Positions 37,033 to 45,939 of a stretch of DNA of 64,000 bases are shown one piece after another. The notes below the pieces were generated by a model. The model was given only the letters and a program-made list of their open reading frames with translations, was not told the DNA's origin and made no database searches. Origin of the DNA: Streptomyces angustmyceticus (GTDB taxonomy: Bacteria > Actinomycetota > Actinomycetes > Streptomycetales > Streptomycetaceae); the NCBI RefSeq assembly GCF_019933235.1, contig NZ_CP082945.1, positions 3,906,001 through 3,970,000 on the forward strand. Reading direction: 5' to 3'. Within the stretch, counting starts at the first letter, position 1, and every line of letters starts with the position of its first letter. A program made the translations under genes and the position numbers.

Positions 37033-37647
37033 TTGACCGCCCCCTTCCGCATCTGCTTCGTCTGCACCGGCAACATCTGCCGGTCGCCGATGGCGGAGTC
37101 CGTCTTCCGCGCCCGCCTCGCGGAGGACGGGCTCGACGGCCTGGTCGAGGTCGACAGCGCGGGGACCGGCGGCTGGCACGAGGGCGACGGAGCCGACCCG
37201 CGCACGGTCGCCGTGCTGTGCGCGGGCGGCTATGAAAGCGTCCACTCCGCCCGCCAGTTCCACGCCTCCTGGTTCGCCCACCTCGACCTGGTCATTGCCC
37301 TCGACTCCGGCCACCTGCGCGAGCTGCGCGGCCTGGCCCCGACCGCCGAGGACGCTGCCAAGGTCCGCCTGCTGCGCTCCTACTACACGGGCCCCACGGC
37401 CGACGCCGGCCCGGGCCAGGAGTCCGGCCGCACGTCGGCACCCGACCTCATCGACGGCCTCGACGTCCCCGATCCGTACTACGGCGACGTCACCGGCTTC
37501 GAGGAGTGCCTGGAGATGATCGAGGAGGCGAGCGACGGCCTGCTGGCAGCGGTTCGCGCCGCGGTCACCGCCCCGGAAACCGGGCAGGCCGTCGCTCGCG
37601 AGGCTTCGCAGGACCCGCACGAGCCGCGGGAGAAGGAGAGCGCATGA
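37033..37647 (+). CDS. Low-molecular-weight protein tyrosine phosphatase
   Basis: TTG 37033 gives 204 residues. The P-loop CTGNICRS near residue 11-18 and the general-acid region DVPDPYYGD near 140 are diagnostic. It removes phosphate from tyrosine in proteins; streptomycete homologues influence antibiotic production. The C-terminal 35 residues are charged and add to the usual 150-160 residue core. Its stop overlaps the next ATG (ATGA), so the two products are coupled in translation. Confidence 0.92.
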   Translation: MTAPFRICFVCTGNICRSPMAESVFRARLAEDGLDGLVEVDSAGTGGWHEGDGADPRTVAVLCAGGYESVHSARQFHASWFAHLDLVIALDSGHLRELRGLAPTAEDAAKVRLLRSYYTGPTADAGPGQESGRTSAPDLIDGLDVPDPYYGDVTGFEECLEMIEEASDGLLAAVRAAVTAPETGQAVAREASQDPHEPREKESA

Positions 37648-38771
37648 CCGCCGACGGCACCCGCGCCGTGCGCGCCGGACTTCCGGAGCCCGAGCCCTAT
37701 GAGCCGGCCCTCCCGGGGCCGGTGTTCGCGGCGCACTTCCACCTCCCCGGCGATGCCGTCGGCCCGTACACCTACGGCCGCGACGCCAACCCGACCTGGA
37801 CCCGTCTGGAACAGGCCATCGGCGAGCTGGAATCACCGGACGAAAGCGCCCATACCGTCGCCTTCGCCTCCGGGATGGCGGCGATCACCGCCGTACTCTT
37901 CTCCCAGCTGCGCACCGGCGATGCCGTGGTGCTCCCCAGCGACGGGTACCAGCTGCTGCCGGCCGTCCGCTCCCGACTGGAGAGCTATGGCATCGAGGTC
38001 CGTACGGCTCCGACCGCGCACGACGCCCAGCTCGATGCCCTGGACGGCGCCCGGCTGCTGTGGATCGAAACGCCCTCCAACCCCGGCCTCGATGTCTGCG
38101 ACATCCGGCGGCTGGCCGACGAGGCGCACCGCCGCGGCGCGTTGGTGGCCGTCGACAACACCCTCGCCACCCCTCTCGGGCAGCGGCCGCTCGCGCTCGG
38201 CGCGGACTTCTCGGTCGCCAGCGGCACCAAGGCGCTGACCGGCCACGGTGACGTCCTGCTGGGGTATGCCAGCACCCGCGATGCCGCGCTGGCGGATTCC
38301 GTGCGGCTGTGGCGCAAGACGGTGGGCGCGATCCCCGGCCCGATGGAGAGCTGGCTCGCGCACCGTTCGCTCGCCACTCTCGCGCTGCGGGTCCGCCAGC
38401 AGTCGGAGGGTGCGAGGGCACTGGCCGCGGCGCTGGCCGACCGGCCCGAGGTCACCGGCCTGCGCCACCCGGGCCTCCCGTCCGACCCGTCCCATGAGCT
38501 CGCCAGCCGGCAGATGCTCCCGGGCCGCTTCGGCTCCGTGGTGTCCTTCGTGCTGCCCGACAAGGCCCGCGCGGAACGGTTCCTGGCCGCTCTGACCCTG
38601 GTCGATGAGGCCACGAGCTTCGGAGGAGTACGGTCCAGCGCCGAGCGACGTGCCCGCTGGGGCGGCGACGTCGTGCCGGACGGCTTCATCCGTTTCTCGG
38701 TCGGCATCGAGGAGCCGGAGGATCTGGTCGCGGATGTCATCCGGGCTCTGGACGTGGCCGGACAGAACTGA
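37644..38771 (+). CDS. Cystathionine gamma-lyase-type PLP enzyme
   Basis: 375 residues. Cys/Met metabolism PLP family: GPYTYGRDANPTW near 33, FASGMAAITAV near 75, ETPSNPGLDVCDI near 140, and the PLP lysine in SGTKALTGHGD near 195. The reaction is most likely cleavage of cystathionine to cysteine, 2-oxobutanoate and ammonia, though gamma-synthase activity cannot be excluded. It overlaps the phosphatase gene by 4 bp and ends before a strong hairpin. Confidence 0.87.
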   Translation: MTADGTRAVRAGLPEPEPYEPALPGPVFAAHFHLPGDAVGPYTYGRDANPTWTRLEQAIGELESPDESAHTVAFASGMAAITAVLFSQLRTGDAVVLPSDGYQLLPAVRSRLESYGIEVRTAPTAHDAQLDALDGARLLWIETPSNPGLDVCDIRRLADEAHRRGALVAVDNTLATPLGQRPLALGADFSVASGTKALTGHGDVLLGYASTRDAALADSVRLWRKTVGAIPGPMESWLAHRSLATLALRVRQQSEGARALAAALADRPEVTGLRHPGLPSDPSHELASRQMLPGRFGSVVSFVLPDKARAERFLAALTLVDEATSFGGVRSSAERRARWGGDVVPDGFIRFSVGIEEPEDLVADVIRALDVAGQN

Positions 38772-38857
38772 CCGGACCGCCGGCCCGCGCCGAAGCAGGG
38801 ACCGAGTCGAACAAGCGGCGCGCACCCCACACCCGGGGCACCGGAAACGACAAGTGG

Positions 38858-38892
38858 GCCGGCAGGGCATCCCCCCTCGTCGCCCTGCCGGC
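38858..38892 (+). terminator. Terminator hairpin after the cystathionine lyase gene
   Basis: GCCGGCAGGGC and GCCCTGCCGGC form a perfect 11-bp stem with a 13-nt loop, 86 bp after the stop and before two parS sites. Confidence 0.75.
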
Positions 38893-38921
38893 CTGCGGCT
38901 CCCATGGCCCCGAGTCCACGC

Positions 38922-38935
38922 GTTTCACGTGAAAC
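38922..38935. promoter_or_regulatory. parS site (perfect core)
   Basis: GTTTCACGTGAAAC in the intergenic region between the cystathionine lyase and LysR genes. Confidence 0.9.
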
Positions 38936-38940
38936 TCGGT

Positions 38941-38954
38941 GTTCCACGTGAAAC
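38941..38954. promoter_or_regulatory. Variant parS site
   Basis: GTTCCACGTGAAAC, one mismatch to the parS core, 19 bp centre to centre from the perfect site at 38922. Probably a weaker ParB site acting with its neighbour. Confidence 0.6.
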
Positions 38955-39076
38955 GAACCGCTCGAACAAGGCTAGTTGACTGAGCGTCATTGTCCAATCA
39001 CGCCAACGACACAGCCCTATCGACAAATTTATAGTTGGCTCGCGACCAGGCTTCCGAGAGGCGCGGGAGGTACGCG

Positions 39077-39973
39077 ATGGATCTGGCTCTGCTGCGCACC
39101 TTCGTCACCGTGCACCGGGCCGGATCCTTCACTCGTGCCGCGGCCTTACTCGGGCTCTCCCAGCCCGCGGTGACCAGCCAGATCCGGGCGCTGGAACGCC
39201 AGTTGGGCCGCCCCCTCTTCCTCCGCTGCGCCCGTGGCGTCACCCCCACCACCATCGGCGATGAACTCGCCCACAAAGTGGCACCGCACCTGGACGCACT
39301 CACCGAGATCACCGAGTCCGGTCAGGACCGGGACTCCGTCACCCGTACTCTCCACCTCGCGGGGCCCCCGGAGTTCCTCGCCGAGCGCGCGCTCCCCGCG
39401 CTGACCCCGCTGATCGCCCAGGGCCTGTCCATACGCACCGCCTTCGGCTCCGCGGAGGAGTTGCTGAGCGGCCTGGCAGCCGGCCACCACGATCTGACCG
39501 TCACCACCACCCGCCCGCGCGGCGGGCTGCTCTCCGCCACCCCGCTCTGCGACGAGGAGCACGTCCTGATCGCCGCACCGCACTGGGCGGCCGAGCTGGG
39601 CGGCAGCACCGTGCTGCAGGCCGGGGGAGTCCGCGTGCTGGACCCCGTGCCGCTCGTCGAGGTCCATGAAAGCCTGCCGCTGATCGCCCGCTACTGGTCC
39701 GCGGTCTTCGACGCCAAGCCCGCCGCCTCCGCCGCCGTGATCGCCGCGGATCTCCGGGCCGTGCTGTCGTGCGTGACGGCCGGAGCGGGGCTCGCCGTGC
39801 TGCCCCGCTATCTGTGCGCCGAGGCGCTCGACAGCGGCGACGTGGTAGCCCTGCTCGACCCGCCGGTGCCCCCGCTGCGGACGTACTTCCTGGCCGTCCG
39901 GACCGGAACGCTCGGCCTGCCGCACATCGCCCGGGCCCATGAATGGCTGTTGCGAACCGCTGTCGACTGGTGA
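39077..39973 (+). CDS. LysR family regulator with a TTA codon
   Basis: ATG 39077 gives 298 residues. The N-terminal HTH (LLRTFVTVHRAGSFTRAAALLG, residues 5-26) and the LysR co-inducer domain from about 90 are clear. Leu24 is encoded by TTA (39146-39148), which in streptomycetes needs the bldA tRNA, so the protein may appear only late in development. There is no divergent gene beside it, so the target is unknown. Two parS sites lie upstream of its promoter. Confidence 0.9.
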   Translation: MDLALLRTFVTVHRAGSFTRAAALLGLSQPAVTSQIRALERQLGRPLFLRCARGVTPTTIGDELAHKVAPHLDALTEITESGQDRDSVTRTLHLAGPPEFLAERALPALTPLIAQGLSIRTAFGSAEELLSGLAAGHHDLTVTTTRPRGGLLSATPLCDEEHVLIAAPHWAAELGGSTVLQAGGVRVLDPVPLVEVHESLPLIARYWSAVFDAKPAASAAVIAADLRAVLSCVTAGAGLAVLPRYLCAEALDSGDVVALLDPPVPPLRTYFLAVRTGTLGLPHIARAHEWLLRTAVDW

Positions 39974-40021
39974 CCGAGAGGCGTGGGTTTCACGGGGCCA
40001 TGACTGCGGCATCTGTCCCCT

Positions 40022-40501
40022 ATGAACGTACGGCCAGTCGTCAAACGCACCGCCCGCGCGATTCTGCTCGACGGCGCGGACCTCGTTCTGATCAAGCGCA
40101 CCAAACCCGGGCGGGCCCCGTACTGGATCACTCCCGGCGGCGGCGTGGAGCCCGAGGACGCCACCGTCATCGACGCCCTCCACCGTGAACTGGACGAAGA
40201 GCTGGGCGCGAAGATCAAGGACGTGGTGCCGGTCTTCGTCGACACCGTCGAGCACTTCAGCGACGGCGGGGTGGACGGCGTGAAGGTCCAGCACTTCTTC
40301 GTCTGCCGGCTCGACTCGATGGACGTCTCGCGCCGGCACGGCCCCGAGGTCGAGGAGCCCTGCGGGGAGTACGAGATCGTGCGGGTGCCGTTCACCCGTG
40401 TCGGCATCGCCTCCGTCGAGGTCGTCCCGCTGTCGCTGCGGCACTACCTGGACGGCAACATCGAGGGCGTGTGGGCCATGCACGCCCCTGACCTGGGCTG
40501 A
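40022..40501 (+). CDS. NUDIX hydrolase
   Basis: 159 residues. The Nudix box starts GGGVEPEDATVIDALHREL and goes on DEELGA (positions about 39-63), matching G-x5-E-x7-REU-x-EE-x-G. Such enzymes hydrolyse nucleoside diphosphates linked to another group; the substrate is not predictable. The gene lies 48 bp after LysR and converges on the PNPOx gene 37 bp away. Confidence 0.88.
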   Translation: MNVRPVVKRTARAILLDGADLVLIKRTKPGRAPYWITPGGGVEPEDATVIDALHRELDEELGAKIKDVVPVFVDTVEHFSDGGVDGVKVQHFFVCRLDSMDVSRRHGPEVEEPCGEYEIVRVPFTRVGIASVEVVPLSLRHYLDGNIEGVWAMHAPDLG

Positions 40502-40538
40502 GCGGGATTCCGCGGGCCCGCCCCCAGCGGGCAGCGGG

Positions 40539-41525
40539 TCAGCCGTCGCGCCGGTCGTCGAACCATCCGCGGAACGCGGGAGCGTCGTCGGCGGGCCGGC
40601 GGGGCTGGGCGCGGGCGAGCACCCGCTCGACCCGGTCGAGGAACTCCGCGTTCAGCTCCTCCACGAAGTCGTCCCGGCGCGGAACCCGAGGTGCGCCGGA
40701 GTACGCGGGACCGGCCGACGGGGCAGGGGCCGGGCCGGCGCCGTACGCCAGGTCGTCTCCGCACGCCGGAGCCGCGGCCTGGTAGAGCGCGTCGTCCGTG
40801 TCCTCGTGCAGTCCGCCCCGGAGGTGCTCGTTCCTGCGCTCCGCGCGCCGGAAGGGCGGCCGCTGCCCCGCCTCCGCCGCCGCGCCGAAGAAGTCACCGC
40901 CCTTGCGCTTGGCGTCGTCGGTGCCCCAGGCCCGCGCCCCGCGCTGCTGTGCCGGGACCTTCTGCAGATGGGGAATGTGCTTGGCGCAGTGGATGTACGC
41001 CTCTTCGACCTCGACGGTGACCCACAGCTGGGCCCGTCGGCCGGGAACCGGGTCGACCGGCAGACCGGGGTGCTGCGCCCGCATGTCCTCGTCCATGACG
41101 ACCCGCGCCCGCCCGTTGATGTGGAGCCCGATGCGGTCACGGGTGAAGTCGATCATCAAGATGCCCAGGCGGGGGTTCTCCGAGATGTTGCCGATGGAGG
41201 CCATGACACCGTTGCCACGGTATTCCGGGTACGCCAGCGTATGGGCGTCGAGCACCTGGACGAACCCCTGCGGACCGGCCCGGAACGTCGCATCGCATTC
41301 GCCGTGCCGGTCGGCCGTGGCCAGGAAGAACATCTCCTGACGGGCCACGAACTCCCGCATCCGCACATTGAGATGGTCCAGTACCTGGTCGCCGTAGAAG
41401 CGGTCGGCGCGCTCGGTCGTACCGAGCCGCTGCTGCACGAGGTGCTCGCCGTCGCTCCCGGGGCGCTCTTGCCGTGGCATGCCCCACCCCTCCCCTGTCG
41501 GACCGTTGTCGACCTGTGCTGTCAC
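40539..41525 (-). CDS. Pyridoxamine 5'-phosphate oxidase-like flavin protein
   Basis: GTG 41525 with GGGAG upstream gives 328 residues. Residues 45-200 form a split-barrel FMN-binding domain (FLATADRHGECDAT, NGVMASIGNISENPRLGILMIDF split over two strands). The C-terminal 130 residues are charged and Pro/Ala-rich and probably flexible. The gene begins 4 bp after the flavohemoprotein ends, so it is its operon partner. A role as flavin reductase or in nitrosative stress is inferred from that context only. Confidence 0.82.
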   Translation of the reverse strand: MTAQVDNGPTGEGWGMPRQERPGSDGEHLVQQRLGTTERADRFYGDQVLDHLNVRMREFVARQEMFFLATADRHGECDATFRAGPQGFVQVLDAHTLAYPEYRGNGVMASIGNISENPRLGILMIDFTRDRIGLHINGRARVVMDEDMRAQHPGLPVDPVPGRRAQLWVTVEVEEAYIHCAKHIPHLQKVPAQQRGARAWGTDDAKRKGGDFFGAAAEAGQRPPFRRAERRNEHLRGGLHEDTDDALYQAAAPACGDDLAYGAGPAPAPSAGPAYSGAPRVPRRDDFVEELNAEFLDRVERVLARAQPRRPADDAPAFRGWFDDRRDG

Positions 41526-41529
41526 GATC

Positions 41530-43401
41530 TCAATCTCCCGCCGAGACGAGCTCTTCCACGGAGTCGTGCCGTATGCGCTCGGTCGGGATGCCGACACCCA
41601 CCAAAGCGTCCACACCACTGCGGATCAACCCCGGCGGCCCGGAAAGATAGGCGTCGTACTCCCGGAACGGCCCGTACTGACGGACCGCGTCCGGAAGCTG
41701 GCCGGTCTCGCTGCTCGTGCCGCCGCGGGCCGCGGGTCCGGTGGCGACGACCGGGCGGACGGAGAGCCAGGGGTGGGTCTGTTCGAGGGTCAGCATGGTG
41801 TCGAGGTCGTAGAGGTCGTGGTCGCTGCGGGCACCGTAGAACACCTCGACGGGGCGCCGGACACCGTGTTCCGCGACATCCTCGACCAGCGCCTTGATGG
41901 GGGCGATGCCGGTACCGCCGCCGACGCACAGCAGACCGCTGCGCTTGCTGTGGTCGACGGTCATCGAACCGCCGGGTGCGCCGAGCCGGATGACATCGCC
42001 GGGACGGGCGCGGTGGACCATCGCGTTGGAGACCCAGCCGGCCGGGACCGCCTTGACGTGGAAGGAGAGCAGGCCGTCGGAGCGCGGCGCGGAGGCGAAG
42101 GAGTAGTGCCGCCAGACCCGCGGCCACCAGGGGGTCTCCACGCTGGCGTACTGACCGGCAAGGAACGGGTAGGGCTGGTCGGGGCGGACCAGCACCACCG
42201 CGATGTCGGGCGTGCGCAGCTCGTGCGAGACGACCTCGGCCTGCCACCAGGCGGGCGCCACGGCCTCGTCCTCGGCCGCCGCGTCGATCATGATCTGCGA
42301 GATCGCGGTGTAGGCCCGCACCCAGGCGGCCTGGGTCTCCGGCCCCCAACTGGACGTCGCATAGCGCGCGAGCGCGTTGAGCAGGCACTCGCCGACCGCC
42401 GGGTAGTGGTCGGGCTGGGTGCCGTACTTGCGGTGCCCGCGGCCGAGGTTCGCCAGGTAGGCGGTGAGCACCTCGGCGTCGTCGACGTGCTGGGCGGCGG
42501 TGAGCAGCGCCTTGAACAGCCGGTCGCGCTGAGTGTCCATCGCGGCCGGGAACAGCGCCCGCAGGTCCGGGTACTGCACGAAGAGCAGCGCGTAGAAGTA
42601 CGAGGTGACCTTGTCGGCCACGGGCTCGATCTCCGCCATGGTGCGGCGGATGAGAACCGCGTCGGGGGAGGCGGGTGCCGTGGAAGCGGCCGAGGCCTGC
42701 AGGGCGTCGAGAGTGGGCTCCGGACCGGGAGCGGCGGGACGCGCCTGGGGCGTGAAGACCGAGGGCGCGGGGCCCTGGCTCTGGGCGGCGGGTCCCGTCG
42801 CGGGCGCGGTGCCGGCGGGGGCACCCGCGGGTGCTCCCGTGGCGCGCGCCGATTCGTGTACGGGCTCGGGCTCCCGGCCCGGGGGCGATACGCGCTCCCA
42901 CTCCGGCGGGCGCGGCGCGGGGGACGCACCGCCCCAGGAGGGCTCGGCCTCGCGGCGGGGGGCGGCATGGCCGGGGGCCGCGGCGGGCTGCTCGGAGTAG
43001 GCGGCCGCGGGGAACTGCTGCTCGCCGGAGCCTGCCGCCGGGGACGGACGGCCTGCTTCATAGGGCGACGGCGCCTGCGGCGGCTCCGTCTCGCGCTCGC
43101 GTGTGGCGGCGGTGCCTACCGGGCGGATCGGGTTGACCGGTCGGCTGGGTATCGGCTCCCCGTCGTTCCGCCCCTCTCTCTGGTTCCGCTCGTGGTGCTC
43201 TCTTCGGTCGCCGCGGTCGTGGTGGGCACTCCCGTCGTCCGGTTCGGCCGGGACGTCGTGGTCCTGCTGCCGGTCCTGGCCGTGGTGCTGCTCCTGCTGT
43301 TCTCCGGAGGACTTCTTCGCCGGTGGAGTGAACCAACCCCAATCGCCACTGCTCCCGCCGGAAGAGCCGTTATCGGCCGACGTGGTGGTCGGAGCGTCCA
43401 T
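41530..43401 (-). CDS. Flavohemoprotein (NO dioxygenase type) with long N-terminal extension
   Basis: 623 residues. Residues 1-240 are disordered, rich in Gln, His, Arg and Pro. Residues 245-380 form a globin with Tyr in SYFY, Phe in ALFPA, Gln in TAAQH and proximal His323 (GRGHRKYG). Residues 390-480 are the FAD domain (RHYSFASAP) and 488-620 the NAD domain (GGGTGIAP, YGARSDHD). Flavohemoglobins turn NO to nitrate using O2 and NADH. Typical Hmp proteins have about 400 residues, so the extension is exceptional. It is co-transcribed with a PNPOx-type flavin protein. Confidence 0.92.
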   Translation of the reverse strand: MDAPTTTSADNGSSGGSSGDWGWFTPPAKKSSGEQQEQHHGQDRQQDHDVPAEPDDGSAHHDRGDRREHHERNQREGRNDGEPIPSRPVNPIRPVGTAATRERETEPPQAPSPYEAGRPSPAAGSGEQQFPAAAYSEQPAAAPGHAAPRREAEPSWGGASPAPRPPEWERVSPPGREPEPVHESARATGAPAGAPAGTAPATGPAAQSQGPAPSVFTPQARPAAPGPEPTLDALQASAASTAPASPDAVLIRRTMAEIEPVADKVTSYFYALLFVQYPDLRALFPAAMDTQRDRLFKALLTAAQHVDDAEVLTAYLANLGRGHRKYGTQPDHYPAVGECLLNALARYATSSWGPETQAAWVRAYTAISQIMIDAAAEDEAVAPAWWQAEVVSHELRTPDIAVVLVRPDQPYPFLAGQYASVETPWWPRVWRHYSFASAPRSDGLLSFHVKAVPAGWVSNAMVHRARPGDVIRLGAPGGSMTVDHSKRSGLLCVGGGTGIAPIKALVEDVAEHGVRRPVEVFYGARSDHDLYDLDTMLTLEQTHPWLSVRPVVATGPAARGGTSSETGQLPDAVRQYGPFREYDAYLSGPPGLIRSGVDALVGVGIPTERIRHDSVEELVSAGD

Positions 43402-43851
43402 GGTCTGCCTCGCCTCGAACGTCTTTCGGTTGTCTTCGCACTTCCGTTGATCGGAACTGCCCGGAATTCCCCCGTCCTGCCCCGGAATTGTTCATCGCCT
43501 CACGCGACTCCGGCAACACCCGCCAAAGCGGACAAATCTCACTCCCTTGCGACAATGCGGAGCAGATGCCGCGTCAGCAGCATGCCACTCCTGCTCATCA
43601 CATCGGACAAATAGTCGGAAGTCCGGGTGCTGGGGGTCGCTTCGCCGCTAGGCTGACGAGCTTTGAGCCCACCCCTCGCGCTCCCACGGAAGCCCTACCT
43701 CCGCCAAGCCGGACTCGACCATACCGGCAGGAGTTAAAACCACAAGCCCTGATCTTGGAACACTCCGCACGGCGCTTCCGATAACAGTGATCCTCCCCAC
43801 AGACTTCCTTTTCAGCGCCACAGCGGACGAATCCGCCGGGGGAGTTCGGAA
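43402..43851. other. Intergenic region upstream of the flavohemoprotein gene, 450 bp
   Basis: No gene is supported. The part near the flavohemoprotein start holds the direct repeat CCCGGAATT at 43460-43468 and 43481-43489, 21 bp apart, which could be an operator. The rest is less GC-rich than the window average and shows no clear hairpin. Confidence 0.5.
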
Positions 43852-44487
43852 TTACCGGCCAGTACGGACCAGTTCGTATGCCTCGCGAAGATCCCTGCCC
43901 GCATACGCAAATGAGGCCAGCCCACTGACATGGTGATCCGCATTCACGGCCACGGACTGCGGTACTGCCGCGAACAGTTCGGTGTCCGACAGGGAGTCGC
44001 CGTATGCCACACAGTCGGCTCGCGTCAGCCCGTACTGCACACAGAGTTCATCCGCGATCCGTACCTTCGCCGCCGACGAGAGGATGCCCGCCGGATCCAC
44101 CGCCTCCCTGATCGGCAGCGCCGGCCAGCGGGAACCATGCGTCGCGTCGGCGCCCCAGTCCAGCAGCCGTTCGACAAAGAAACCCGGCGAGAGAGAAATC
44201 ACTGCGCACCGTTCGCCGCGCGCCCGGATATCCGCCCAGACTTCCTGGATTCCGGTCAGCCAGGGTGCGCCGTCAAATGCCGCGGCCACCGTGAGTTCGG
44301 TCAACTCGGCGGCCCAGAGATCACATGCGCGTTGAGCGAACTGCGGGGGAGTCAGTTCACCCGCGGCAAATGCGCGTTCCAACTCGGCAATCTCCCGGTC
44401 CAGTCCGAGCTGCCGGGAGATCTCAATGGCGGCCGCGGACCCATGGAGCAGGGTCCCGTCCATGTCGAACAGATGCAGCTTGCCCAT
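43852..44487 (-). CDS. HAD-IB phosphatase (SerB-like)
   Basis: ATG 44487 gives 211 residues. Motif I FDMDGTLL at the very start, motif II SLSPGFF near 105, and motif IV GDSLSDTELF near 170 give the HAD-IB pattern of phosphoserine phosphatase and relatives. Substrate uncertain; phosphoserine is possible. The longer frame adds a low-complexity leader without ribosome site. It stands alone. Confidence 0.87.
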   Translation of the reverse strand: MGKLHLFDMDGTLLHGSAAAIEISRQLGLDREIAELERAFAAGELTPPQFAQRACDLWAAELTELTVAAAFDGAPWLTGIQEVWADIRARGERCAVISLSPGFFVERLLDWGADATHGSRWPALPIREAVDPAGILSSAAKVRIADELCVQYGLTRADCVAYGDSLSDTELFAAVPQSVAVNADHHVSGLASFAYAGRDLREAYELVRTGR

Positions 44488-44727
44488 GCCCCGGAGCCTA
44501 GGAGGCACGGTCGCGGCAGGCGAGGGCGGCACCGCGGGAAGGTGCATCCGGCCCGCACGGCCGGCGGGGCCCGGAGAGGATGCGGCCGGCTCGTGGAACC
44601 GCCCGTGCCGGGTGCGGGAGTGCGGGCGGTGGTCTGCGCCGCATGTCGGGACTACTCACGCCCGCGTAGGTGCGGATACTCCCGCCGGCAGATGTCCTGC
44701 GGGGCACGGGGCGCGACCGTGGACGCC

Positions 44728-45285
44728 ATGCGGCAGCTCAGCCGGCCCGCCCGCCGGGCCCTCCTCGTCCTCCATGTCGCCGTCTCCGTCGGCTGGCTCG
44801 GTCTCACCGTCGGACTGCTCGCGCTCGGCATCACGGGCTACACGGCCGGCTCCCCCGAGATGGCCGGCGTCGCCTACCGGGCGATGAAGATCCTCGGGGA
44901 CTGGCTGGTCCTCCCCGTCGCCCTGGCCTCCCTGGTCAGCGGACTGGTGCTGTCGCTGCGCACCTCCTGGGGGCTGGCCAGATACCACTGGGTCCACGCC
45001 AAGTTCTGGCTGACGCTCGTCACCGTCCTGTTGTCGGTCTTCTCACTCCGGCCCGGTATCAACCGCCTCGCCGCCGAAGCCGCCGCGGGCACCGCGCGCC
45101 CGGACCTCGGTCTGCTCGTCGCGCCGTCGGTCGCCACGGCCACCTACCTCTTCATGACCGCGATCTCCGTCCTCAAGCCCTGGGGCCCCACCAAGCGCGG
45201 CAGCCGACTGCGCGAGGCACAGTCGGCCGCGGCCCGCGCCGGCCGTTCGCGAAGCAGCGGCATCGAGGGCGCGGGCATCGGCTAG
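44728..45285 (+). CDS. DUF2269-like membrane protein
   Basis: ATG 44728 gives 185 residues (GTG 44719 would add three). Four membrane segments are visible, with VAVSVGWLGLTVGLLALG near 15-32 and RYHWVHAKFWLTLV near 90. Histidines at conserved-looking places (LHVAV, WVHAK) suggest haem or metal contact, but no function is established for this family. It ends 36 bp before the convergent HbpS-like gene. Confidence 0.7.
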   Translation: MRQLSRPARRALLVLHVAVSVGWLGLTVGLLALGITGYTAGSPEMAGVAYRAMKILGDWLVLPVALASLVSGLVLSLRTSWGLARYHWVHAKFWLTLVTVLLSVFSLRPGINRLAAEAAAGTARPDLGLLVAPSVATATYLFMTAISVLKPWGPTKRGSRLREAQSAAARAGRSRSSGIEGAGIG

Positions 45286-45287
45286 CG

Positions 45288-45307
45288 GACAGCGGCGGGG
45301 CGCTGTC
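45288..45307. terminator. Hairpin between convergent genes
   Basis: GACAGCG and CGCTGTC form a 7-bp stem with a 6-nt loop directly after the DUF2269 stop. Confidence 0.6.
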
Positions 45308-45321
45308 GGGCCGGGCGCCCG

Positions 45322-45768
45322 TCAGGCGAGGCCGACCTCCGCTATTGCCGCGGTGGCGATCCGGTGGTCCTGTTCCGGGGCGCCGCCGCCGAATCCGACC
45401 GCACCGATCAGCCGGCCGTCCCGGTGCAGCGGCACCCCGCCCGCGAGGAAGAGCAGCGGCCGGTCCAACGCCGTGGGCAGGGTGTGGAAGAGGCCATCGG
45501 GCCGTACGAGTTCGACCAGGTCGGCGGTCGGGGTGTCGAGCTGCACCGCCGTGTACGCCTTGCGTGTGCTGGTCTCCCCCGAGATCAGCACGGCCGCGTC
45601 GTCCCGCCGGAAGCCGAGCAGCTGACCGCCCGCGTCCACAACGCTGACGCTGCCCCGCACGTCGAGGTCTTCGGCGGCACGGACGGCGGCATCGATGAGG
45701 AGCTCGGTATCGCGCGTGGTGAGGGGACGGATGGCGGGGGCGGTCGGGGCAGAGGTGGTGGTGCTCAT
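45322..45768 (-). CDS. HbpS/GlcG family heme-binding protein
   Basis: 148 residues of the GlcG/HbpS fold: RGSVSVVDAGGQLLGFRRDDAAVLIS near 38, then STRKAYTAVQLDTPTADL near 67 and PLLFLAGGVPL near 104. HbpS of Streptomyces binds haem and tunes a two-component sensor; other family members are cofactor-binding proteins of unknown role. No signal peptide is visible, so it appears cytoplasmic. No SenS/SenR-type genes are adjacent. Confidence 0.83.
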   Translation of the reverse strand: MSTTTSAPTAPAIRPLTTRDTELLIDAAVRAAEDLDVRGSVSVVDAGGQLLGFRRDDAAVLISGETSTRKAYTAVQLDTPTADLVELVRPDGLFHTLPTALDRPLLFLAGGVPLHRDGRLIGAVGFGGGAPEQDHRIATAAIAEVGLA

Positions 45769-45939
45769 GAGGATTCTTCCCTGGGGCGTAGTGGTGCTGG
45801 TGGTGCGTGCTGCGCACTGCGTTTGCGCTGGTGGCAGGTGGCGCGTGGTGGGCTGGTGGAAGGTGGTGGCCGATGGGTACGCGTCGGTCCGGTGAGGGCC
45901 GTGGCGCCGGTCGTCCGGGGGCGCGGTACGGCCGGAACG

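Noticed and set aside
39988..39996. Further parS (GTTTCACGG)
   Set aside because: Only one half-site is present; the second arm is missing.
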